A stretch of 40,925 nucleotides of DNA from Glycomyces salinus (lineage in GTDB: Bacteria; Actinomycetota; Actinomycetes; Mycobacteriales; Micromonosporaceae): NCBI RefSeq assembly GCF_016428645.1, contig NZ_JAELXW010000056.1, positions 1-40,925 of the forward strand, written 5' to 3'. Below are positions 34,192-40,925 of this stretch, piece after piece. The position numbers and the translations under genes were made by a program. Under the pieces are notes generated by a model. That model was not told where the DNA came from, searched no databases, and saw only the letters and a list, made by a program, of their open reading frames with translations. Positions within the stretch are counted from its first letter, which is position 1, and every line of letters starts with the position of its first letter.

Positions 34192-34219
34192 GTGCGGGCG
34201 CGCCGGAGCGCGCCCGCAC
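34192..34219 (-). terminator. Hairpin between the GH16 and kinase genes
   Basis: Perfect 11-base arms GTGCGGGCGCG (34192-34202) and CGCGCCCGCAC (34209-34219) with a six-base loop. It lies downstream of the GH16 stop and 15 bases upstream of the kinase start. It may attenuate or stabilise rather than fully terminate, since the kinase has no clear promoter of its own. Confidence 0.6.
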
Positions 34220-34234
34220 GTTCATCGGTTCAGG

Positions 34235-35452
34235 TCAGCATGCACCGAGGTCGGTCCATTGCGGGGTCCAGCCGGGCTCGGACCCCTGTGTCCACCAGTT
34301 GGCCCGCCACAGGTGCGGGCCGTCGCCGGACTTCGGTCCGGCGGGGTCGCCGCCCGCGCTGCGCTCGTGGACGACCGTGTCGCCCTCCACGTAGACCGAG
34401 TCGAAGTCCCAGGCCGTGGCGCTGTCGCAGTCCTGGCCGCCGGTCGGCTCATCGGTGGGGTCGTCGGTCGGGTCGTCCGTGGGGTCGTCGTCGGTCGGCG
34501 GGTCGGTCGGGGTCGGGCAGTCGCCGCCGCCGGAGCCGACGGTGTCGGTGTGGTCGACGCCGTCGACCCGGTAGCCCGCGACCAGGCTTTCGACCTCGGC
34601 CGGGCTGAGCACCTCGTCGGCGCTGTGGAGCAGGTAGTCGACCTGCTGGTTGTAGACGCTGGTCCCGCCGGAGTGCCCGGCGGTGTCGATGAACCACAGG
34701 TTGAAGTTGATCGACATCGGTGTCTCCGGGTAGTACTTGCCGCTGTGGTCGGCGACGAGCTGCCCGTCGATGTAGTACTTCACGTGCCCGTCGGAGACGG
34801 TGAAGACCAGGTCGTGCCAGCCGGCGAAGCTGGACCGCTGCGAGGTGTGGATGTTGTCGGCCACCCACGGGTCGGCCTGGTAGGTCTCCCAGGTGGTCTC
34901 GTAGAGGATCGGTCCCTGCTCGCCCCAGCCGCCGTTGGGCAGGTACTCGAAGTCGATCTCGCCGTAGTCGGGGTCCATCGGCGCGTCGAGCGGGGTGATG
35001 GTGAAGAACGTCTCGACGAGGTGGTCGCCGTCCTCGCCGCTGTCGGGGACGTCGGTGAACTTGACGCGGGCGGCGTAGGTGCCCTCGTAGAATTTGCGCT
35101 CCTGGAAGAACTCGGCGTGGCTCGTGCCGCCCGCCGTGCCGTCGGTGGCGGCCCGCAGTTGCAGGGAGTCGGCGCCGTCGACGGTCGGGAAGGAGACGTT
35201 CGAGGCGGGCCAGGAGGCGCCGGGGACGCCGGGGCCGCCTGCGTTGGTGCGCACGGTCCAGCCGCGCGCGTCGATGTCCGGGTCGCTCGCCGAGTCGTAG
35301 GCGAAGTCGTCGAACAGGACCTCTTCGCAGACGGGATCGGCGGCGGCGCCGGTCAGGTTGGTGAGGCTTACGGCGGTGACCGCGGTGGCCGCCGCGGCGG
35401 CGGCGGCCGCGAAGAACGCTATGCGGCGTTTGGATCTGGTGATGACGGACAT
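34235..35452 (-). CDS. Secreted GH16 glycosidase with CBM5/12 chitin-binding domain
   Basis: A 405-residue exported enzyme: signal peptide (1-about 38), GH16 catalytic domain (about 40-275), acidic DDPT-repeat linker (about 315-340) and a C-terminal CBM5/12-like module (about 345-405, ATAWDFDSVYVEGDTVVHE ... LWRANWWTQGSEPG). The catalytic motif is GEIDFE (about 165-170), the EXDXE form without the extra residue of typical laminarinases. Products therefore may include licheninase, transglycosylase or endo-beta-galactosidase activities. Its place in an NgcEFG/GlcNAc-kinase operon, with a chitin-type binding module, suggests fungal cell wall or GlcNAc-containing glycans as substrate. The start has GAGAGGGAGC ahead of it. 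Confidence 0.82.
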   Translation of the reverse strand: MSVITRSKRRIAFFAAAAAAAATAVTAVSLTNLTGAAADPVCEEVLFDDFAYDSASDPDIDARGWTVRTNAGGPGVPGASWPASNVSFPTVDGADSLQLRAATDGTAGGTSHAEFFQERKFYEGTYAARVKFTDVPDSGEDGDHLVETFFTITPLDAPMDPDYGEIDFEYLPNGGWGEQGPILYETTWETYQADPWVADNIHTSQRSSFAGWHDLVFTVSDGHVKYYIDGQLVADHSGKYYPETPMSINFNLWFIDTAGHSGGTSVYNQQVDYLLHSADEVLSPAEVESLVAGYRVDGVDHTDTVGSGGGDCPTPTDPPTDDDPTDDPTDDPTDEPTGGQDCDSATAWDFDSVYVEGDTVVHERSAGGDPAGPKSGDGPHLWRANWWTQGSEPGWTPQWTDLGAC

Positions 35453-35479
35453 GTCGAGCTCCCTCTCCTGATGAACTCG

Positions 35480-36307
35480 TTAGCGGACCGCTCCGGCGGT
35501 CAGGCCGGAGCGGATCTGTCGTTGGAACAGGACGTAGGCGACCAGCACCGGGAGGATCGCGATGACGAGGCCGGCGAACAGGCCGCTGAAGTCGCTGCGG
35601 TAGCCCTGGCTGACGGCCAGGGCCGCCAGTCCCTGGGCGAGGACGTACCGGTCGGGGTCGGGGTTGAGCACCAGTGGCAGCAGGTACTGGTTCCACAGGC
35701 CCAGGAAGTTGAAGATGCCGACGCTGACCATGCCGGGGCGGGCCATCGGCAGCATCACCTTGAAGAACGCCGACGCGTGGGAGCAGCCGTCGAGGAAGGC
35801 CGCCTCGGCGACGGCGGTCGGCAGCGATCGGAAGAACGCGTGGAGGAAGAACACGGTGAACGGCAGCGCGTAGGCGGCGTAGACGAGGATCAGGCCGTGG
35901 TAGGTGCCGAGCATGCCGAGCCGGTCGACCACGAAGAACAGCGGGACCAGCGCCAGGAACACCGGGAACAGCATCCCGGCGACGAGCGCGTAGTAGACGA
36001 GCCGGTTGCCGGGGAACTCGTAGCGCGCCAGGCAGTAGGCGGTGAGCGAGCCCAGCAGCATCACCAGCGCGAGCGCGCCGCCGACGACGATCAGGGTGTT
36101 GAGCAGGTACCGGCCGATGGAGGCCTCCTGCCAGGCGCGGGCCCAGTTCTCCCAGTGGAGCTGGCCCGGGATCGTCCAGGGGCTCGCGAAGATCTCGGCG
36201 TCGGTCTTGAGCGAGGACAGCACCGCCCAGGCCAGTGGCAGCGTCACCAGCGCCGCCCAGGCCAGCAGCGCCAGGTGCAGGAGCGGCTCGGTGGCGTGGC
36301 GTCTCAT
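35480..36307 (-). CDS. NgcG-like amino-sugar ABC permease
   Basis: A 275-residue MalG-type permease with six predicted helices. The EAA-loop region is AVAEAAFLDGCSHASAFFKVMLPMARPGMVSV (about 172-203), with the relaxed EAA motif seen in NgcG proteins. The C-terminal QRQIRSGLTAGAVR is typical of this family. ATG 36307 overlaps the NgcF-like stop (ATGA); the very long frame upstream is a shadow. It forms the channel with the 36304-37209 protein and receives sugar from the lipoprotein at 37234-38649. An ATPase gene is missing from the operon, as in known NgcEFG loci that use MsiK. Confidence 0.85.
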   Translation of the reverse strand: MRRHATEPLLHLALLAWAALVTLPLAWAVLSSLKTDAEIFASPWTIPGQLHWENWARAWQEASIGRYLLNTLIVVGGALALVMLLGSLTAYCLARYEFPGNRLVYYALVAGMLFPVFLALVPLFFVVDRLGMLGTYHGLILVYAAYALPFTVFFLHAFFRSLPTAVAEAAFLDGCSHASAFFKVMLPMARPGMVSVGIFNFLGLWNQYLLPLVLNPDPDRYVLAQGLAALAVSQGYRSDFSGLFAGLVIAILPVLVAYVLFQRQIRSGLTAGAVR

Positions 36308-37209
36308 GCGGACTCCACCCGTTCGCGCCTGGTCGCCCTGAGCGCCAGCGCGGTCAGGGCCAAGGTGATGAAGAACAGGGTGACTCCCATGGCCGAGGCG
36401 TAGCCGAACTCCCCGTAGGTGAACGCGGAGCGGTAGAGGGTGAGGCCGATGACCTCGGTGGCGTTGTCGGGTCCGCCGGGCCCGACGGTCATGATCTGGA
36501 CGAGCGCGAACCCGTCGAGGGCGAGGATGCCGAGGTAGACGTAGGCGACCTGGACGGTGTCCCACACGAACGGCAGGGTAATGCGGCGGAAGGTGGCCGC
36601 GCGCCCGGCGCCGTCGAGCCGGGCGGCCTCGAGGACGTCGCGCGGGATCGACTCCATGGCGGCGGCGAACAGGACGACGTAGAAGCCGACGGCGGCCCAG
36701 ATCATGACCGCGATGACCGCGGGCAGCGCCCAGGCCGGCTCGGCGAGCCAGGCGCGGGCGAGGCCGCCGAGCCCGAGAGCCTCGAGCACCCCGTTGAGCA
36801 GCCCGTTCTTCGGGGTGTAGACGAACTGGAACAGGACGCCGAGGATGGCGACCGACAGCAGCTGGGGGAAGAAGTAGACGATCCGGTAGACGCCGGAGCC
36901 GCGCACGCCGCTGGTCGCCGCCCGGCCCATGGTGAGCATGGCGGCGAAGAACAGCGCCAGCGCGATGGTGGCCACCGGTACGACCAGGAGCATCAGGCCG
37001 TTGTTGCGGAGCGCGGCCAGGAACGCCGTGTCGCTCCACAATGAGGTGAAGTTGTCGAAGCCGACGTTGCGGGCCTGCCCGGACAGGCCGTTCCAGTCGG
37101 TGAAGGCCAGGTAGAAGGCCTGCACGTAGGGGGAGGCGACGAAGACGCCGTACAGCAGCAGGGGCGCGGTGAGCGCTCCGATGAGAAAGCGGGTTCTGCC
37201 GTGTCGCAC
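36304..37209 (-). CDS. NgcF-like amino-sugar ABC permease
   Basis: A 301-residue MalF-type permease. Helix 1 is LIGALTAPLLLYGVFVASPYVQAFYLAFTDWNG (about 9-41), a usual start for this family. The EAA loop is DVLEAARLDGAGRAATFRRITLPFVWDTV (about 190-218), and TVGPGGPDNATEVIGLTLYRSAF follows near the C terminus, as in NgcF proteins. ATG 37209 lies 24 bases after the lipoprotein stop with GGGAGG ahead. It is coupled to the NgcG-like gene by a four-base overlap. Confidence 0.85.
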   Translation of the reverse strand: MRHGRTRFLIGALTAPLLLYGVFVASPYVQAFYLAFTDWNGLSGQARNVGFDNFTSLWSDTAFLAALRNNGLMLLVVPVATIALALFFAAMLTMGRAATSGVRGSGVYRIVYFFPQLLSVAILGVLFQFVYTPKNGLLNGVLEALGLGGLARAWLAEPAWALPAVIAVMIWAAVGFYVVLFAAAMESIPRDVLEAARLDGAGRAATFRRITLPFVWDTVQVAYVYLGILALDGFALVQIMTVGPGGPDNATEVIGLTLYRSAFTYGEFGYASAMGVTLFFITLALTALALRATRRERVESA

Positions 37210-37233
37210 GGTCGGCCTCCCTTCGGGGTCCGG

Positions 37234-38649
37234 TCAGCGCTCGTGCTTGGCGATCGAGTCGTCCGCGGCCACTTCGTCGGCCGTGGTCTGGATGCGGTCG
37301 GCCCACTGCTCGGGGTCGACTCTTCCGGTGAGGAGTTCGCCGGTGGCGTCGTCGACGGCCTTGGCCAGCGGGGCGTACCAGAGGCGGTACTTGAAGCCGA
37401 AGACGTCGTCTCCTGCGGCGTCGAGCGCGGCGGCGACCGAGCCCAGTCCCGGGGCCAGGTCGACGCCCTCGGTGGCGCCGCGCACGACCGGCAGGGCCTT
37501 GGCGGTCTCGGCGAAGCCGCGGGCGACGTCGGTCGAGAACAGGCACCTGAGGTATTCGAGGCCGCCGCGGGGGTTGGAGGCTTGGGCGGGGACGAGGAAC
37601 GATTCGCTGCTGGCGACCTGGACGGCGCCGTCGGGCATGGCGTCGGCGGCGGTGAGGGCCGGCACCGGGCCCATCGCCATGTCGAAGCCGTCGGGAGTGA
37701 CCTCCTGCTGCTCGCCTTCGAGCCAGGAGCCGCAGGGTATGAAGGCGGCCTCACCGTTGCACCAGGCGTTCTGGGCCTCGGTGTGGGACAGGGCCTCGGA
37801 GCCGTCCATGATGTGCCCGGCGGCTACGAGGCGGGCGATCGCGTCGGCGGCGGTGAGCATCGCGTCGTTCTTCCACGCGTCGGGTTCGAGGTTGTCGACG
37901 GCCTCGACCAGTTCGAGTCCTCCGGCCTTGGCGGCCATGGACTGGATTGGGTCCATCATGTACTCGGGGTATTTGCCCTGCCAGGTCCACGGCGCGATGC
38001 CGGCCTGTCGGATCTCCTCGCACAGCGACAGCATGTCGTCCCAGGTCGCGGGGTAGGTCCAGCCGTGGTCGGCGAACAGGGCCGTGGAGTACCAGATGCC
38101 CCAGGCGACCGTGGAGAAGTTGAGGAAGCCGACGCGGCCGTCGAGGGTGCCGTCCTCGACCACGCCGGGCATGAGGGTGTCGCGCACGCTCACCTCGGGC
38201 TCGTCGAGGCTGGGCGCGTCGAGGAGTTCGGCGAGGTCGTGGAGCTGGTCGGAGGAGGACAGCGCGGCGAGGTCGAGGCGCGCGGCGCCGGAGTTGTCGA
38301 CCACGTCGGGCGGGTCTCCGGCGACGAAGCGGGGCTGGAGGGTCTCGGCGACCCGTTGGATGCCCTGGTGGTCCACTTCGGCTTCGGGGTGGAGGCCCTG
38401 GTAGAGGTCGGCGGCGTGCCTGGTGTACTCGTCGCCGTAGCCGCCGTCGAACATGACGACTTCGAGGTCGGCGTCTTCGGGGACGCCGAGCGGGTTCTGG
38501 TCGGTGACCGGGCCCGCGGCCTCGGGTTCGTCGCCGCCGCCGGCGGTGACGCAGCCGCCGAGCAGGCCGACCGTTCCGGCGGCGGTCGCCCCGTGCAGGA
38601 GCGTCCGTCTGGTGGTGTGGATGCTGTGGTCGTCGGGAGTCACGGTCAT
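37234..38649 (-). CDS. NgcE-like N-acetylglucosamine/chitobiose-binding lipoprotein
   Basis: A 471-residue solute-binding lipoprotein. A Tat-like TRRTLLHG (13-20) is followed by lipobox LLGGC (Cys about 33). The NgcE signature region includes HPEAEVDHQGIQRVAETLQPRFVAGDPPDVVDNSGA (about 90-125), close to the Streptomyces NgcE proteins that bind GlcNAc and N,N'-diacetylchitobiose. Later motifs: PATWDDMLSLCEEI, AFIPCGSWLEGEQ (about 300) and YAPLAKAVDDATGELL near the C terminus. It lies 24 bases after the SIS gene and starts the transporter part of the operon. Confidence 0.85.
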   Translation of the reverse strand: MTVTPDDHSIHTTRRTLLHGATAAGTVGLLGGCVTAGGGDEPEAAGPVTDQNPLGVPEDADLEVVMFDGGYGDEYTRHAADLYQGLHPEAEVDHQGIQRVAETLQPRFVAGDPPDVVDNSGAARLDLAALSSSDQLHDLAELLDAPSLDEPEVSVRDTLMPGVVEDGTLDGRVGFLNFSTVAWGIWYSTALFADHGWTYPATWDDMLSLCEEIRQAGIAPWTWQGKYPEYMMDPIQSMAAKAGGLELVEAVDNLEPDAWKNDAMLTAADAIARLVAAGHIMDGSEALSHTEAQNAWCNGEAAFIPCGSWLEGEQQEVTPDGFDMAMGPVPALTAADAMPDGAVQVASSESFLVPAQASNPRGGLEYLRCLFSTDVARGFAETAKALPVVRGATEGVDLAPGLGSVAAALDAAGDDVFGFKYRLWYAPLAKAVDDATGELLTGRVDPEQWADRIQTTADEVAADDSIAKHER

Positions 38650-38673
38650 GAGGGGGTCTCTGCTTCCGGTGTC

Positions 38674-39441
38674 TCAGGCGGTGCGCCGGATGCGTCCGGC
38701 GTATCGCGCTTCCAGTTCGCTGTTGTGCTCGTCGCCGCCGGGAATGTTGGCCGACAGGTAGATCGGCGGCTTCTGCCCCTCGGCGAGGAGTCGTCCGACG
38801 GTCTCGGCGACGACCATCTGGGCCAGGACGGCGCCGGTCACCGAGGAGACGGCGCCGACCGCGCCGCCGCCGGGGATCGGCATGGCGGCGTCGCCGTAGG
38901 GCGCGCCGTTGTCGAGGACCACGTCCGCCAGGTCGCTCAGGCGCAGGCCCGAGGGGTGGCGCGGCTCCGATCTGGAGCTGTGCTCGGTGGAGGTGAACGC
39001 GATCAGCCGGTGTCCGCGCTCCTTGACAAGGGCGGCCAGCTCGACGACGACGCCGTTGATGCCCGAGTTGGAGGCGAGGGCGAAGACGTCGGCCGGGTCG
39101 ACCGGGTTGACTTCGAGCAGCTCGCGGGCGACGGCGGGGTCGCGTTCGAGCAGGGGGTCCGAGAGGGTCTCGCGGGGCCGGTCGCCGTGGAGGACCACGT
39201 CGCGCAGGGCGATGCGGTTGGACGGGACCAGTCCCCCGGCGCGGCCGGCGAGCTCCATGGCCAGGGCCTCGGAGTGGCCGCTGCCGAACGCCTGGAGCAC
39301 GCCGCCTTCGTTGAGGCTCGCGGTGATCAGGTCGGCGGCTAGCCGGACGGCGTCGGCCTGGTCGCGGCCGACCCGCTGGACCGTCTCGGTGATCAGCGCC
39401 AGGTACGCCTCCGGGGTCGCCGGGGCCGGGGTCTCGCTCAT
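38674..39441 (-). CDS. SIS domain protein, UPF0309-like
   Basis: A 255-residue sugar isomerase (SIS) domain protein. The N-terminal helical cap is followed by LQAFGSGHSEALAMELAGRAGGL (about 49-71), where GSGHS binds phosphosugar. Further motifs are VFALASNSGINGVVVELA (about 127-144) and HRLIAFTS. This fits the UPF0309 group often encoded next to amino-sugar transporters. It may act on a phosphorylated amino sugar such as GlcNAc-6-P or MurNAc-6-P, as isomerase, deaminase or etherase-like enzyme; the reaction is not certain. ATG 39441 overlaps the regulator stop (ATGA). Confidence 0.8.
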   Translation of the reverse strand: MSETPAPATPEAYLALITETVQRVGRDQADAVRLAADLITASLNEGGVLQAFGSGHSEALAMELAGRAGGLVPSNRIALRDVVLHGDRPRETLSDPLLERDPAVARELLEVNPVDPADVFALASNSGINGVVVELAALVKERGHRLIAFTSTEHSSRSEPRHPSGLRLSDLADVVLDNGAPYGDAAMPIPGGGAVGAVSSVTGAVLAQMVVAETVGRLLAEGQKPPIYLSANIPGGDEHNSELEARYAGRIRRTA

Positions 39442-40361
39442 TCGCGCTCCTTGGTCTTGTTGCGTCGGTTCGGTTCGGCTCCCTCGGCGAAGCGGTGCGC
39501 GTGCACGGCGCGGGCGGTGACTTCGAACGCCTCGGTGGTGCGCTCGAAGGTGCGCTGCGCGACCGCGACGTAGACGAGGTCGAGCACGAGCAGTTGCGAG
39601 TGGAGGGCGGACAGGGCGGCGAGGCGGAAGGTCGTCTCGCGGACGGCGGTGGTGAGCACCACGTCGGCCGCCTCGGCCATCGGGGAGCGGGCGAACGAGG
39701 TCACCGCGACGGTGAGGGCGCCCTGCTCGCGGGCCTCGGCGAGCACTTCGACGCATTCCCTGGTGCGGCCGCTGTGGGAGAGCGCGATGGCGACATCGCC
39801 GGGGCCCAGGAGCGCGGCGTTGGTGAGCGCGGAGTGGGCGTCGGCCCTGAACCAGCACGGGACTCGGATGCGTTCGAGCCGGAAGGCCATCTCGCGGGCG
39901 GCGGTGCCGCTGCTGCCCAGGCCGAACAGTTCGACGCGCTGCGCGGCGGCGACGGCTTCGGCGACGCGGTCGACGCGGTCCAGGTCCACTTGGGCCGCGG
40001 TCTCCTGGATCGCGCGGGAGTCGGCCCCGGCCACGATGGAGAGGACTCGGTCGAGGCCGTCGCCGGGTTCGATCTCCCGGTCGATGTCGGTCTCCCAGCG
40101 GGCCTGCGCGACGCGGCCGTTCTCGGCGGCCAGCGCCACGCGCAGGGCGGCGTAGCCGGGGAAGCCGAGCACGCGGCAGAAGCGGGTGACGGTGGCCGTG
40201 GAGGTCCCGGCCCGCTCGGCGAGGTCGACGATGGAGGCGCGGGCCGCGGCGTCGGGGTCGATCAGGATCTGCGAGGCCACCCGCCGCAGCGCATCGGGGA
40301 ACGTGGGCAGTTCCGTCCTGAGACGGCCGATCACGCTCTGGTTGGTCATCGATACGCTCAC
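39438..40361 (-). CDS. MurR/RpiR family regulator
   Basis: A 307-residue regulator. The N-terminal HTH_6 domain is at about 8-85 (VASQILIDPDAAARASIVDLAERAGTSTATVTRFCRVLGFPGY), and the C-terminal SIS domain at about 125-255 (VELFGLGSSGTAAREMAFRLERI, ALSHSGRTRECVEV). I choose GTG 40361, with AAAGGA six bases upstream, over ATG 40376 or 40349. It is the first gene of the amino-sugar operon and probably senses a phosphosugar made by the kinase. A palindrome just upstream (40372-40393) is the likely autoregulatory operator. Confidence 0.85.
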   Translation of the reverse strand: MSVSMTNQSVIGRLRTELPTFPDALRRVASQILIDPDAAARASIVDLAERAGTSTATVTRFCRVLGFPGYAALRVALAAENGRVAQARWETDIDREIEPGDGLDRVLSIVAGADSRAIQETAAQVDLDRVDRVAEAVAAAQRVELFGLGSSGTAAREMAFRLERIRVPCWFRADAHSALTNAALLGPGDVAIALSHSGRTRECVEVLAEAREQGALTVAVTSFARSPMAEAADVVLTTAVRETTFRLAALSALHSQLLVLDLVYVAVAQRTFERTTEAFEVTARAVHAHRFAEGAEPNRRNKTKERE

Positions 40362-40371
40362 CGAAATTCCT

Positions 40372-40393
40372 TTCATAAAAGAATCCTTATGAA
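40372..40393 (-). promoter_or_regulatory. Operator candidate for the RpiR regulator
   Basis: Perfect seven-base arms TTCATAA (40372-40378) and TTATGAA (40387-40393) with an eight-base spacer, inside an AT-rich island (about 40365-40440). It starts 11 bases upstream of the regulator start codon. The position suits repression of the whole operon. Confidence 0.55.
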
Positions 40394-40522
40394 GAAAATT
40401 ACGATCGATGAGCGAGAATGTCAACCAGTTGGCAAAACAATTTTCATCTCCGGGTGCGGGCGCGGCCCGGTTTCGGCGGTGCCGCCTTCCGCCGATCCGG
40501 CACCGAGCGCAGGGGCCGGACC

Positions 40523-40556
40523 GGGGACCGCTCGCCGATCGGAGGGAACGGTCCCC
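40523..40556 (-). terminator. Terminator after the GH31 gene
   Basis: Perfect eight-base arms GGGGACCG (40523-40530) and CGGTCCCC (40549-40556) with an 18-base loop that is itself partly self-complementary (CCGATCGG). It begins 10 bases beyond the GH31 stop in the direction of transcription. It separates the GH31 gene from the RpiR promoter. Confidence 0.65.
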
Positions 40557-40565
40557 CTCTGGTGG

Positions 40566-40925
40566 TCAGACCGCGCCGATGAGTTCGGGCAGGGCGCCGT
40601 CCCTGGTGTAGGCCGGAATGCGGTCCAGCGGGGCGTCGGCGGTGATCCACTGGCCGCCGTCGTGCCGGGTGCCGGTGTGCAGGTCGGTCCAGGTCGCACC
40701 GGCCGGGAGGTAGACGCCGCGGTCGGTGGCACCGGCTTCGAGGACCGGGGCGACGAGCAGATCGGGGCCGAACATGTACTGGTCGGCCAGGTCCCAGCAG
40801 GTCTCGTCGCCGGGGAACTGGTGGAACATGCCGCGCATGACCGGCTGCCCCGCTTCGTGGGCTTCGGCCATGAGGCGGCGGGTGTAGGGCCGCATGGCTT
40901 CGCGCAGGCGCACATAGCGGGCCAG
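40566..40925 (-). CDS. GH31 family glycosidase, C-terminal part (truncated by window edge)
   Basis: The last 119 residues of a glycoside hydrolase family 31 protein; the frame runs off the right edge. It shows the end of the barrel and the proximal beta domain: LREAMRPYTRRLMAEAHEAG, then PVMRGMFHQFPGDE, DQYMFGPDLLVAPVLEAGATDRGVYLPAG and PAYTRDGALPEL. The YMFGPDLLVAPV block is a hallmark of GH31 alpha-glucosidases and alpha-xylosidases. The catalytic aspartates lie outside the window, so the substrate cannot be decided. No N-terminal information is available on secretion. Confidence 0.88.
   Translation of the reverse strand: MARYVRLREAMRPYTRRLMAEAHEAGQPVMRGMFHQFPGDETCWDLADQYMFGPDLLVAPVLEAGATDRGVYLPAGATWTDLHTGTRHDGGQWITADAPLDRIPAYTRDGALPELIGAV

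Noticed and set aside
34400..34520. Tandem DNA repeat in the GH16 gene
   Set aside because: It is the coding repeat of the acidic DDPT linker, not an independent element.

Overview
The window is high-GC actinobacterial chromosome. The evidence is strongly biased codon third positions, GTG/TTG starts, ATGA/GTGA/TGATG stop-start overlaps in nearly every operon, a PrpR-type regulator, an NgcEFG-type amino-sugar transporter and an anchored-repeat metal transporter. A Glycomycetaceae-like or related actinomycete would fit, but the sequence does not fix the genus.

Layout. (1) 1-281: truncated DUF222-like gene, then a gene-free stretch to 677. (2) 678-3486: a DedA protein coupled to a GT4 glycosyltransferase, and a divergent second DedA protein. 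(3) 3374-12169 (minus): an eight-gene operon for an anchored-repeat metal ABC transporter. It encodes five proteins carrying about seven copies of one His-containing surface repeat (choice-of-anchor M / TIGR03769 type), a WxL-interacting-type (DUF916) membrane protein, an ATPase and a permease. A Fur/Zur-like palindrome precedes the operon, so it is probably a zinc-starvation uptake relay across the cell wall. (4) 12427-18493: an accessory, partly decayed zone. It holds a COG3910-type ATPase, a radical-SAM remnant, an EndoU-type toxin gene split by a single in-frame TGA, a likely immunity gene, a flavoprotein, an XRE regulator with a palindromic operator, a frameshifted small gene, a tRNA-Ser(UGA)-like gene with an apparent 8/4 acceptor branch and a tiny D arm, and a YcnI domain without its signal peptide. 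(5) 18554-24879: PrpR, divergent from prpD-prpB-prpC (methylcitrate cycle for propionyl-CoA), followed by an ornithine aminotransferase and a strong terminator. (6) 25015-28261: GH1 beta-glucosidase, MFS sugar transporter and an RDD membrane protein. (7) 28272-33192: LacI regulator divergent from a lipoprotein/two-permease oligosaccharide ABC importer, with two near-identical operator-like palindromes in the shared region. (8) 33256-40361 (minus): an RpiR regulator, SIS protein, NgcE/F/G-like importer, secreted GH16-CBM5/12 enzyme and GlcNAc-kinase-like protein, apparently one amino-sugar operon. (9) 40566-40925: C-terminal end of a GH31 glycosidase.

The lifestyle suggested is that of a saprophyte using plant and fungal sugars, amino sugars and propionate, with a zinc-acquisition surface system. 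The least explained items are the non-canonical tRNA, the TGA-interrupted toxin, and the circularly permuted repeat inside the metal-binding lipoprotein.
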